DNA from: Oxyruncus cristatus
Lineage: Eukaryota > Chordata > Aves > Passeriformes > Cotingidae
Length of the DNA stretch: 64,000 nt
Direction: 5' to 3'
NCBI GenBank assembly: GCA_013399855.1
Contig: VXAY01004336.1
Span: 643,828-707,827 of the forward strand
Under the pieces are notes generated by a model, which had not been told where the DNA came from, did no database searches, and saw nothing but the letters and a program-made list of their open reading frames with translations. A program made the position numbers and the translations under genes. Numbering within the stretch: position 1 is the first letter of the stretch; the number at the start of each line of letters is the position of its first letter. This document shows positions 27,101 to 38,483 of this stretch, in pieces.

Positions 27101-30100
27101 CACTTCCAAGTCTTTTTATGGAAACGAAGAGCCACGGTGGATCCTGTACCATTTGTGTCTGTCTAGGGCTGTCTTTACTAGCCACCACCTAGGTCAGAGG
27201 AGCAGTGTGACCACCTGTGCCTCTTCCAACCCATCTTTGTCATGCTGTGCAGGGCCCCAGAGTGAATGAGAGCCATGCCTGTGCCTGCCTAAGTGACGGG
27301 ACTGGGATCCTGCTTTTCCCTGTGATTGTGGGTCTTTACATACATCTCCCATGCTCTGTGGCCATGCAGCGCTCACGGCAGGCAGCAATTAAAAAGAGCC
27401 TGAGGTACCAGGCTTGGGCAGGCCCTTGTGAATGACTTTTTGTGTGTTAGCCAACGAGGGGTCTGGTCATGATACCTTGTTTGACATAGGGAGCCTTTAG
27501 GACTGCTGCAGCAATGTTGCAGAGGAGCGTGTGAGATAATGTTGGAGTTAATATGAAGTTTGCTGAATATCATGAATGAACTGGTCTGTGTCCAATGGGT
27601 ATTGACTAAAAGCATATGTGAAAGTAAAAACATTCTCTAGCTGCGTATCGATAGGTCTGAGCTGCAGTTAAGCTACTTAAGTAGTAACTAGCAGTGGTGT
27701 ATATAATATAGTAAAAGATTTGCATAACGTAAACCTTCTGAGTATCAAGTTGTGGCCCATATACTTCTTGTGATATTATCATTACTAATCTTATGGCTTA
27801 GGCACTGCTTGCCTGACAAGCTACTTATACATTATAATATACTGTTATTACACAGGCACCCGTGCAGAGTAACCATAGTTACACACACAGTGCAATTCTT
27901 TTGGTTAAAGTAAACACAAATATAATCACTGGGGTCACTACTGGAGCTTTGTAGGTTAAGAGTTTGCTGCCAGCAGTGAATAAAAGGAATGTATCTAGCA
28001 GTTCAAAGTAAAATTCACTCACCCTTTTATGAAGATTGAAACATGCTATTAAATTATTACAGTGATTTGTTTTATTTTTGTCTTTGTGATATGATTACTT
28101 TGAGTCATCACCATTTTTGTTAGAAAACCTGAAAAAAAATCTTTAGTGCTAGCCCCATCATCTTATTAGAGTAGCTTGACAGTCCATTCTAATGCATTTT
28201 AACCAACTTATAAATCATTTTCTGGAGGCTAATGATTTATTACTGCTGTAATGAACTTCAGAGGCATCAATACATTAGTATCCACTTTGAAAAAAAGCCA
28301 TTGTCAAGTCCTATTGGAATGATGATCAGTTTACTATTGTTATTAATGACCCCGATCAACTCTTTGAATCTATGGATTATCCTGTTAGATGACAGAGGTC
28401 TTCCATTTGGGCAAAAATCAATGCATATGTAAAATAAAATTATGTGGCTTTCTGGACCTTTTATCAGTGCCTATGTTCCTATTGTCTGCAAAGGTTCAGA
28501 ACTACTTGTAATTTCACCAAAGCTGGGGTGATTTAGGAATAGGAATGCCTAGAAATATTTTAAATTCCAAATTAGGTAAAGTCACAGTTTTAGAAAAGGC
28601 TGCTTGTTGCTTTTTTACTTAAACACCTTCCAAGTGTGGATATACGCTGGCTACTTAATAGACATGTGATGTCTCAAATGGAATTTTTATTGCTGTATCC
28701 TTTTATTTTATTTCTGTGGTGGAAGGAGGCTGTAATATGGGGAAGTATGTTACAGACTGTACCAAGTGCTGGTTCTCAAGTTTCTGAAGTATAATGTTTT
28801 TTCCCTTTCTTTTTTAAATGGAAAATAGACCTCAGTGACTTGACAAAAATAGTAATCACCATGTTAGATTTTTTTTCAGTGTTCAGAGATGTCAGAAATT
28901 TGACCTTTGAGGCTTTTAAATCTGACCTTGTTGCTTCTTTCTATTCATTAAGCTACAACCTTTGCTCTCTTGTCATAAAAGATAAATGAAGATTCACACA
29001 ATCTTTATTTAAGAGAAGATTTATTGTTTACATTCATGTAGATTAAGTAGAAGCAAACCAATTATTTATTGTGCCAATCATGTCTTCTTGAACTTTAAGT
29101 TAGTTATCACAGTTCTATAATTACCATTTCCAAATGTTCATTGCAAACTCAAAGCATAAATATATTTTTAAATGTCTTTTAAGATGTTATTTTACATGAA
29201 TAAGAGAAAGATTGTTTCTAAACTCTCGTGTGATGATCTAGGGAAAGAATTAAATTTCGAAATTGAATAGCCAAAATACAGTCTTCATACACATAACATT
29301 GTCTTTAAATGATTGTTTTTCTCAGTATTTTCTGCTCTCGAAGCAAATGATAGAATTTTCAGTTGCCAGAAAAGTGTATTTGTTGTCAGACAAAAACTAA
29401 AAAAAAATTATCAACTTAGAATTTGTTCAAATTCACTTTTTTGCTCATATAGCCTTTGGTGAAGAAGTGGATAGGCAAGACCATACTGGCAAGAATTTGT
29501 ACAGCAAGGTGGAAACTTGGGGTTTGTGACTGGGTTTGGTTTCGTTTTCAGTTTTGTTAATGTATCCATCTGAAAGGAGCTTGCTTGAAATTGCACATTT
29601 AATGCTGAATTATAACTAACACTGTGGATTCACAAAGTGACAGGAGGAAAAGATGCAAGAATACCCTCCAGCATATGTGTGCTACTGCATCCCCTGAGAT
29701 CTGGCTGAATCCTGCACACAAGTTTTTTCATACATCTCAAGGGGAGGGTGTATTGCTACCCCAGGAGCAATCACCTCTCTCCTTGCTTCAGGCATGGCAG
29801 TGCCAGAGGCAGACATAGTAGTTCTGGAAACTTGTGAAGTCTCCTGCTCTCCCACCATTCGTTTGGACCATGACCTGTAGTTGCTTACTTCACTGTGAAG
29901 CTTGCCGGTAATCAGAACATAGTTTCACTTCCAGCATCTAAAGTGTACTGTAATGTGCTAGTGTGAAACATACCCAAAACACCATCTTCCAAAGAGGCAG
30001 GAAAATCAGCCTGGGATGTAAAAGACAGTGAGAATACTCCTGCCTTTAAACAGAGTTCTGGAGATGGGCACCAATGGCGGCAGCTTGGAGTCCAAAACAC

Positions 30101-33100
30101 AAGGCTTCATTTTGCATAATATTTTAAACTAATATTAAAGCTATGCAAAACCATATATAACAGTGAAAAACAATGTGTGTGTTTAAATGTGAGTTATGCT
30201 GGGGGATCATTGTGATATGTTGTAGCATAGCAATTCACAAATTTCTGATCCTGACTTTTTGAGGCCTTGGGAGCCAAAGTATAGCTTAGCTCCTTGTTTT
30301 GTATGCAGTTCGGTCAGGCTTTGCTTCTTAAGCATGTCAGATGAGATCAAGCTTTGCAAATGCTCACAAGTTAACTAGCCAGACCTGCCATCTCAGAGCT
30401 ACATTGGAAAATAACCCAAAGCCATGTGTCATGTATCCACACCTCTGAGAAAGACACATGGATAGATCGTTCAGGTCAGCCTACACACTGCAATTTGGGA
30501 GGAACAAATTAGGTAACAGTAGGATACCAATTAGGTATAGCTGCTTCATTCAGCAGTTTTTAGAAGGCTAAGTAGTGTGGCACTCATTTCAGTGAACATC
30601 TGCTACGTAAATTAAATAGTTTTCAGGAGTTATCGCAGAAATTGAAAGCTCTGTTCTAATTCCACTTACTGTATTTTACTGTTATTCCTTCTGTAAGTGG
30701 GAGCAAAACCATACAAAATTCTCTCTTTAAAATGCACAGTTGTATCATACCTGCTGAATTCTTTATTAAAGTCAGGATTTAATTTAGTTATCAAACCTTT
30801 TATTAAACATTATTTCCTTACATTTGGAATGGGACATAGTTGAATCATCTCCCACCTATCCATCAGTATATATTGCTCTATACATAACGTATTTTTAAAT
30901 ATTATCTTTTATTGATGATCTTCCTAATTTAATTGCATTAAGTACTGGAACATATTTATTTGTCCCACAGGAAAACACTGTAACTTTGTCGTTGCAAGAA
31001 TTGAATTCATAGAAGGTAGATTGAAGTACTTTTTTTGTTCTACTTCTTTAAAAAATGCATTTATTTTTCTCTGTGGGAGAGTACTTTGCGTTTCAGCAGT
31101 AGTTGTGAAAATGGATGTCCACATAGTATGCAAATAACTCATTAAGGTCAGTATTTCTAAATATGTAGGGAAACTATAGCCCTGCTTTAGATCCTTCAAT
31201 GTCAAAACAAAGAAAAAAATGCAGGTGTTTCTGTCCCTGAATCAGAATCTATATGCTAAAAACCACCATAGATTAATCTAAAGAACCATTCTCAGATGCA
31301 GGGCTACCTGATTTCATCTTTTTGCATATTCTATAAGTTCCTGCCAGGGGAAGAGGAGGATTTCCTGTTGTACCTTCTACAATATCAATTACAGCATTTG
31401 GATTTGCTAGAGGCAGAAACAGGAAGATGTCTCTTGTTAAATTGTTGACAGTAAAACCAGAACATTTTATTTAAAATCAGTGAAGATTTTCACAGTAGTT
31501 GCCAGCTACAGTGGTCCAGTCAGACTTTAAAGATTATCACAAGTGACAACCACTGAGTAGGTGTAGAAATTACATATAAGTCTGCAATAAAGTGGTGCTC
31601 TGATGATTCAGAATTTTAACCTACATATTTCAAAATTTCAGTCTTAGAATACTGCCGTAGTATTAATGTTAGTAAATAGCATGGAATGAGGTGTAGGGAG
31701 AAAAGGGTTTAAAAGCAAAATAATAAGAAAATGAGATAAAGCTGAAAGGCATGGCTTGTATGTTGGCACAACTACTTGCCTATGTTTCAGTTGGCGAAAT
31801 AAAAATTATCCAATACATTTTAACATCTTGTAGTGTTCCTTTTTGCCCTTTGGTCTATTTTTGCCAGTCCTGAAATTACAGAATTAATTGCAAGCTGAAA
31901 AATTTGTGCATCGCGTTGATATCATTCAACGTACTTCTGTGTATTCACTTTACTAACTTTATGTGCAAATATATCAAGATTAATTGGCTACAAATCTGCT
32001 GTTACCTTTTTCTAAAATTAAGGAAAGTATTCTGGATGCAAGAACAGCTTGCCAAGCTCCAGACTGAAACAGACAGAGGATGTGAGGCCTCAGTGTAGAA
32101 GGAAGAAAGCACTTTAGTGGCTTTTTGGTACTTTTCATAATGTTGGGGGGTTTTGTTTTTGTTGTACTTCCTAACTACCAGTGGTAGCCACTTAGATGCA
32201 AAAAAATTTTCATTAAAGTATAAGATTTAGCATCTGTTGTGTTAAACACAGCGAAGTGTAGTTATTTTTCAAACAATATAATGCCATTGATACAGTATGA
32301 TATGGAGCAATGTTTATCATGTGTCACTGTTTTTCAAACTAAATTATCTCAACAATACTTTACTTGGTTATGAGCAGGGATTTGACAGTTTGTTTGTATA
32401 TGTGAGCCCTTATCTCTCTTCTTTGCTTGAAGGGGATTGGTTTAGGTGGCAGAGGTTGGTAATTCATCTGAAATTCATTTGATTATTCAGTTTACCATTT
32501 TTTAGCAAAATAGAGCCCCACATACTATCCTATGTTGACTGTACAGTGCTGGCAGAAGTAAAATTTAATAATGTAAAAATATTAATTGGAATTATCATGG
32601 GGATCATATTCTACATATGATAATATCTGAACAATCTATCTTAAAAAACCACACTTCTTATGGCAGATGCTGTTTACTCAACTTTGAGAATAAAAAAGCA
32701 GTCCATTTCAGGTACCATGAAGGTCAATCATAGCACATGCGTGTGCACTGTGAAAAAGCAGCTCAGAATTTTCAAAATAAAACTCTATATTCTCTACATT
32801 TAAATGTGAATTTAAAGAAGTGTTTAAACATTTTTTTTCCTAAATACTGCAGACATAGGAATTAAAACTCTTTAAAAGTGGCTTTATAAAAGCTTAGCAG
32901 TAATTAAATGCATGGGCTTGATTTTAATGTTTTCATAATGAGATGTAGTTTTTACAGAGTGTTACAGAAGGCACTTTGGGATACTTACTTTAACACATGT
33001 ATATTTTATATTTATTTTGGTACAATTCTTCTTAGAAACCTAGAATGTAAATGCAATTCCAGTGCATTACATACATAATGTTGTTACAGTTAATGACCAA

Positions 33101-36100
33101 GGTTAACAGGAGTATCTAGGTATGTTTTTCTTTTGTTCTCTTGTCTTCTTAAAACACAAAACAAAGAAGCCAATTTTTTTTATTAATATAATTTTAAGTG
33201 TAGCAACAGGTGTATAATTTATTGAAATGCCTTTGTGAGTTGAATGCAGCATGTTACTTTGTTCTTCAGAGAAGGAGGACGCTTGTAAACTCATTCAATT
33301 GCTTATCTGTAAACACCACTGGGACCCTGTTTTGGCCTTGCATTCGCGAGGAACACATCTGCTTTTCTCAGATGAAGACTTAGACACTTAAAATGACAAT
33401 TTGACTTATTTTAAATTACACTATACTTATGTAGCTCGTCTGAAAATCGTTTTGCTTCTTGACTAGCAGAAGGGGTATGTTGAATATTGAAAATAGAAGG
33501 AAGAGTAATTGGAGGAACTTGACCTATCTAGCTGCTTTACTCATATACTCCTCTTTCAAAATGAAATGTATAAAAAGACAAATGCATATGCTGAAGTTGA
33601 AATTTTTTTTGTTTGTTTTTTTTCTCTCCATATATTTCTAATTTGCTTATTTCACTAGTTGCTCATGCATCCTTCATCATTTCTTCATTAGTTATTAGTT
33701 ATTAGTATTCATTAGTCCTGAGATCTATGTACTAAACCTGGGAAGGTAATTATGAAAATTACCCATGCAAATTGGGTAAAGGCACACATAAATTACCAGT
33801 TAGAGGCTTAGCTAGTAGTTTGCTTGCATATTTACCTGAATTGATTCATAATTGCAGTAATTATGTGAACAGCCATGGATCCAGTCTTGCACACACAGCA
33901 ATTACATTCTAAAACTTCTTTCTGAAGTGACTAAAATCACTATTTTGCTGAGAAAAGTATGAGACAATAAGGTACTTACTTACAAAATTAATGATTATTA
34001 GTAGAGGGTGATCCTATTCTAGGGTATTAATAAAACTTAGAAGAACTGTGATAACACTTTGTAAATTTATACACTGGTTTAATGGTACACTAGTATGAAG
34101 AGCTCACCTAGTACGAAGGCAGTCTGTGGCATGTGAACAAAACAATGCGGATCTGCCTTTGTGTTATTTGGGATGTTCCTTTGTCATGTCATTTTGAGAT
34201 TATGTGAATTCTAATCTTTCTAAAGGTTAACTATTCTCTTCTGTAGCATCTGAGTACTTGCCTGGGCAGGGTGGCTTCCAGGGCTACCTTCTGGCAGTGT
34301 AAAAGTATGGTATGTAGATCCCATCTTAGATTTGGGTGCATTTTACTCAATTACTTTAATCTGGATTGGACACATTATTACATTGAAAATTAGAACCAGG
34401 CCTCTGTCTGCCGACAGAGCTGATGTATGGGCAGCAGCAAAGTTTGGGGTTTTCAGAACAATCATGGTTGTGCTCAGGAACCTGGGAAATGTAAGCAGTT
34501 GTGTTTTGTGCTGTATGGATATTATTACTTATCATCATGTTTTGTTCCAGATAACAGTGGGTTAGATGGTCCCAAATAGAAGTTAGAAATTTATTAATAT
34601 GACTAGACCCTCATCCCAGAAGAAAGGAAAGGTGAAATCATGCCAGAGCACTTCAGATTTTCTTTTAAATGGTGCAGCTATTCATCCAAACTAAAGCATT
34701 TCAACACTGATGAGTTTGTGAGGCTATGCTGAGAAAACGTGAAGGCCATTTCTTTGGAAGGTTGTCTTTTCTCTGGACATCAGCACTCTGAATCCACAAT
34801 TATTACAGCCTTCTCTAGCTTGAAAAGTTCTCTCTAAAGCCCAGCTTTCCAGGATCTCACTAATCTGCTGTGTTACCTGTATATCCATCTCTTTCTTCAC
34901 CAAGAAGACATAATTTCCAAAGCCTGAAAGTTCTTGTATTCCAGGGTTGCTTTTGTAATGTCCCAAGCTCATGCTCTGTAAATTTCTTTATTCACTGTTT
35001 TCTCCTTGGCAGATAGCAATTGGTTCCTCCCTGAATTTCACTATAAACTGTTTCTGTGTTGTGGTGGATTTCATACAGAACAGGTGACATTCTTTGCGTT
35101 TTGCTACTCTCTGTGTTAGGATACGCAAAACAAGTATTATATCACGACACATTCTTAGCAAAAACTCCAGTATGCTTCCTTTGCATTCAGGAATGGAGTT
35201 GAATCATTGTATACGTACTCATAAAATATTGCTTTCCCAGCTGTTGGTTGCTGCTCGGCCATGTTGAAAATACAAGTTTGTGAGATACAGGAAAAAAGGG
35301 AGTTTTCTCAGTCAAACCAAGGTTGACGATTTATTCTAAAGATTAATGGGACAATAAGAGCCTTCATGATCAAAAAGAACAGACTGAATAATGAGTTTAA
35401 AAAGAAATAACAAGTTTTGATTGCCCAAAGTATCCCTTTTCAAGAAGTTACGCTTTTTGCTTTTTTTCTCTTAGATTGTTTTGGTTAGTTGATCAGGCTT
35501 CATTAAGGAAGATATCCACATTTAGAAATAACAAATCAGGAAAATAAAGATGTTTTCTTAAATTAAAAAGGAGGTTCCCAGGATTATCTTCTGTCACATG
35601 GACATTAAGCAAAATAAATTTACTAATTTTAATCTTTTGAGACTGCTGGATATCTGTTCATCTTCTACCTAGTTGAAAATAAAATAATTGAGATTTTTCT
35701 TGTTTCAGAATTATAATATTGGACTTGGCAAGCTGCAGATGGATAATTACACTGGAGATGTTAAATAGGTTTTAGAAACAAAATTGTAAATAATACAATA
35801 CAGAAGAATGATGGACTTATTAGCATATCATTAAATTGCTTTTTCCCTGAGAGCCAAGCATATTTTTCATAGCTTACAAAAAGTGTCTTGCCTAGCAGTA
35901 ACACATGTGCTTAACATTTACAAAACCCACAATATTTGACAATGGCATCAGGTTTATTTTTCAGGGAAAATTATGACAATATAGTTACAAATATCAGTTA
36001 GTTTATCACTTGATAACAAGATCATATGTATGAAAAACAATATTTTCTGAGTTAAACATTTTGCAGACCTTTTGTTTCAACTTCCATTAGGTCTGTCACT

Positions 36101-36812
36101 CATGACTAAGATTCTTTCACTAATGTAATTTAAACCATCCAACTCATTCTTATTAGTGTAAATTACTTTTTTTGTTTAGATTTTGTATTGAATGAAAAGT
36201 AGAGTCATATGGTGGGGTTTTTCAGGCCTACTGGTATCAGACAGAAAAAAATATGATTTTCTTTCTCAAGGCAAATAAACTAAGTCCAGAAATTCACAAA
36301 ATGCACAAATAAAACCTGGATGACTTTGGTTTTCGGGTGAATGATGGGTGGCAGGGAGTTACAGGAAAGTTAATTTTGTTTAATACAATGGCTCTGTATG
36401 GGAATGTAAGAGCTAGCACGCACCACTGTTCCTACCCAAGGCTGAAATGTCTGGCAAAACAGTTTGCTTAAACAGAGGTGGTATTTATCAATAGGCCTTC
36501 AGGGCACTGAGCCAGCCGAGTCTCCCTAATCCAGCTATGCCTAAACTTCCTTATGTTCAGACTTTGCTTATGATTAATTCCGTAGGAGATTTTGTTGCAG
36601 TCACAATGCCATTTGTAAACCACAACCCCAGATAGGACCCTATGGCTCAGGAAAATAATTTCAAGGATGTTCCACATCACAGTGCCCAAGAGGAAGAATA
36701 TAGATAATTGCAGACTACATCTGCCTGTGTGAGCCCAGTTTCAAAGATCCAACTTCATACCACATTGGAATGGAAACAAGATCCATTAAATTTGTGGAGA
36801 ACAGCAAGCAAT

Positions 36813-36840
36813 ATCATAAACCTAATGCCGGGGATAGTGA
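36813..36840 (+). repeat. Left target-site duplication of the RTE-like insertion
   Basis: These 28 bases begin ATCATAAACC and end GGGATAGTGA. They recur at 37481-37508 with three mismatches (25 of 28 identical), exactly at the far side of the (ATGA) tail. A flanking direct repeat of this kind is the signature of target-primed reverse transcription. Confidence 0.85.
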
Positions 36841-37421
36841 CTCTCTTATACGGATCTGAATCGTGGGTCATCTACCGCCACCACCTGCATCTCCTAGAAC
36901 GCTTCCAGCAATGCTGCCTTCGTACAATCCTTAACATCCTCTGGTCAGATTATGTGACCAATACTTCTGTTCTGGAACAAGCAGCAGTCACAAGCATTGA
37001 GGCCATGTTACTGAGAACACAGCTGCGTTGGGCAGGGCACGTCTCCAGGATGAAGGACCACCGCCTCCCTAAGGTCCTGCTTTATGGTGAACTTGCCACC
37101 GGCTGCCGCAAGAGAGGAACCCCGAAGAAAAGATACAAGGACTCCCTGAAACAACATCTCAGCCTTGGCCATATTGACCATCACACCTGGTCTACTCTGG
37201 CCTCCAATCGGGAGGCCTGGAGACACACCATCTACAACGCTGCTGATGCTTTTGAGAAAGCACGCAGGATCACCCTTGAGGAGAAAAGACAACGCAGAAA
37301 GAATCGTGCCTTGCAGAATTTACCATCTAAGGAGTCTTTCTGCTGTGCCTTTTGCAACCGGACATGGCTATCTCGTATTGGCCTTTTTAGCCACCAGCAC
37401 GCTTGCAACAAACGTGGGTAG
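36841..37421 (+). pseudogene. Retrotransposon reverse-transcriptase C-terminus with C2HC zinc finger (fragment)
   Basis: About 192 codons of element origin are open to a TAG. By chance the frame also runs back through the flanking repeat to an ATG at 36708, so the leading 44 residues are intron sequence and not element. Visible blocks in order are TLLYGSESWVIYRHH, LLERFQQCCLRTIL, VTNTSVLEQAAVTSIEAMLL, LRWAGHVSRMKDHRLPK, a basic segment with RGTPKKRYKD, and NREAWRHT. The end is a C-x2-C-x12-H-x3-C finger (residues 213, 216, 229 and 233 of the open frame). The YGSE.W / LRW.GHV / RG.P..R..D order is typical of the region after the reverse-transcriptase core in RTE/BovB-like proteins. The catalytic core and endonuclease are missing, so the copy is dead on its own. 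The absence of stops is notable given the mismatches between its flanking repeats. Confidence 0.8.
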
Positions 37422-37456
37422 AGCCCTTCCCAAATCTTCGTTTGCGAAGCCTAGCC

Positions 37457-37480
37457 ATGAATGAATGAATGAATGAATGA
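37457..37480 (+). repeat. (ATGA)6 retrotransposon tail
   Basis: Six perfect ATGA units end exactly where the right copy of the target-site duplication begins, so the repeat belongs to the inserted element and not to the intron. Confidence 0.85.
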
Positions 37481-37508
37481 ATCATAAACCTATTGCTGGG
37501 GGTAGTGA
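37481..37508 (+). repeat. Right target-site duplication of the RTE-like insertion
   Basis: Its 28 bases begin ATCATAAACC and end GGGGTAGTGA, with three substitutions relative to 36813-36840. The mismatches imply the insertion is not very recent. Confidence 0.85.
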
Positions 37509-38443
37509 GATGAATAGACCACATAGCAGATGCAAGTTTTAGTCCTTTCTCTGCCTTCTGAGTGACCTAGATTTAGATTTGAGGTCCTTCTGCCCTTTAT
37601 TTATGTCTAGTGCCTTAACAGGTGGACAACACTGGAAAGACAGCCGCTCATCCCTTGCAAAAACCTTTTTCAGTGAAGTAGCATACTCAGATTAAATCCC
37701 ATTGACAATATTTCAAAAATCTCTTGTTGTGTCTGATGTGCTGCTGAGTCCAGCTTTGAGAGGGAACTGGCCTTTCTTAGGACCAAGATAAGATGCAGTT
37801 TCTATCCTACAGAATTTTTCTGCAGAGTTAGGAGATACAAGACAGCCCAATATTGCACCAACTTTACAGGTGTCACAGCTGGTTTAGTGTGATTTTCTAA
37901 CCAGAAGGAATTTTTTTACTCTTCCCACATGGACATCCCCTGCACTTAGGCAAATCCCCTGTTATTGAACCTGAGGAACGTGGCTCTTCAGATGAGATAT
38001 AAAACACAATGAGCAGCAGAACCTTCCTTTGGGTAGGCAAATGGAAGAGTTATCAAGATAAAGAGGAACCACAAAAAGCACAGAAGGACACAGATTAGCT
38101 GGTCGTGCATTTCAGGTGAGGCACTTTTCTAAACCTTTTTGCTTTATATGGAATATTTTATAGGGTATTTTTCCCAAACTTGCCAGCTAGAAAGAACTGT
38201 CCATTCTTCTTCAACTTCAAATGGCCTACCGGGTGAAAAAGGCAGGCCTCGATTCCCCATAAAGCTTCAGAATTTGATGCTTTGAATAGAAATAATGCAG
38301 CATTACAAATCTGGGGTTGAGCTCATTCAGGAGGAGACAAGGGCTGAGGCAGAGCATGAGGAAACATGATATACAGTATGGAGTCACCAAGAATAATCTG
38401 TGGTTATAGCTCTTACATTTTCTGTTTCACCTTTCAGTATATT

Positions 38444-38483
38444 TTTCCCTGTTGAATCTGTCATTTCCCTGTTGAATCTGTCA
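38444..38483. repeat. 20-bp tandem duplication (two perfect copies)
   Basis: TTTCCCTGTTGAATCTGTCA occurs twice, back to back and without mismatches, so it is a recent local duplication in intron. Confidence 0.92.

Larger units (their letters stand above)
36841..37480 (+). mobile_element. 5'-truncated non-LTR retrotransposon, RTE/BovB-like or L2-like
   Basis: This 640-bp insertion is GC- and CpG-rich against AT-rich surroundings and bounded by an imperfect 28-bp direct repeat. It starts abruptly inside a reverse-transcriptase reading frame and continues to the stop at 37419-37421. A 3' UTR of about 35 bases follows, holding the perfect stem-loop CTTCG-TTTG-CGAAG at 37436-37449, and then the tail (ATGA)6 at 37457-37480. 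A microsatellite tail preceded by a hairpin is known in L2-type and some RTE-type LINEs. It is not CR1, because both the protein and the 3' end differ. I cannot settle the clade: the protein block order resembles the BovB/RTE C-terminus, while the tail resembles L2. Confidence 0.85.

Noticed and set aside
36708..36840. N-terminal 44 codons of the long frame ahead of the RTE-like segment
   Set aside because: The flanking direct repeat shows that the insertion begins at 36841, so the upstream codons are intron read by chance in the same frame.
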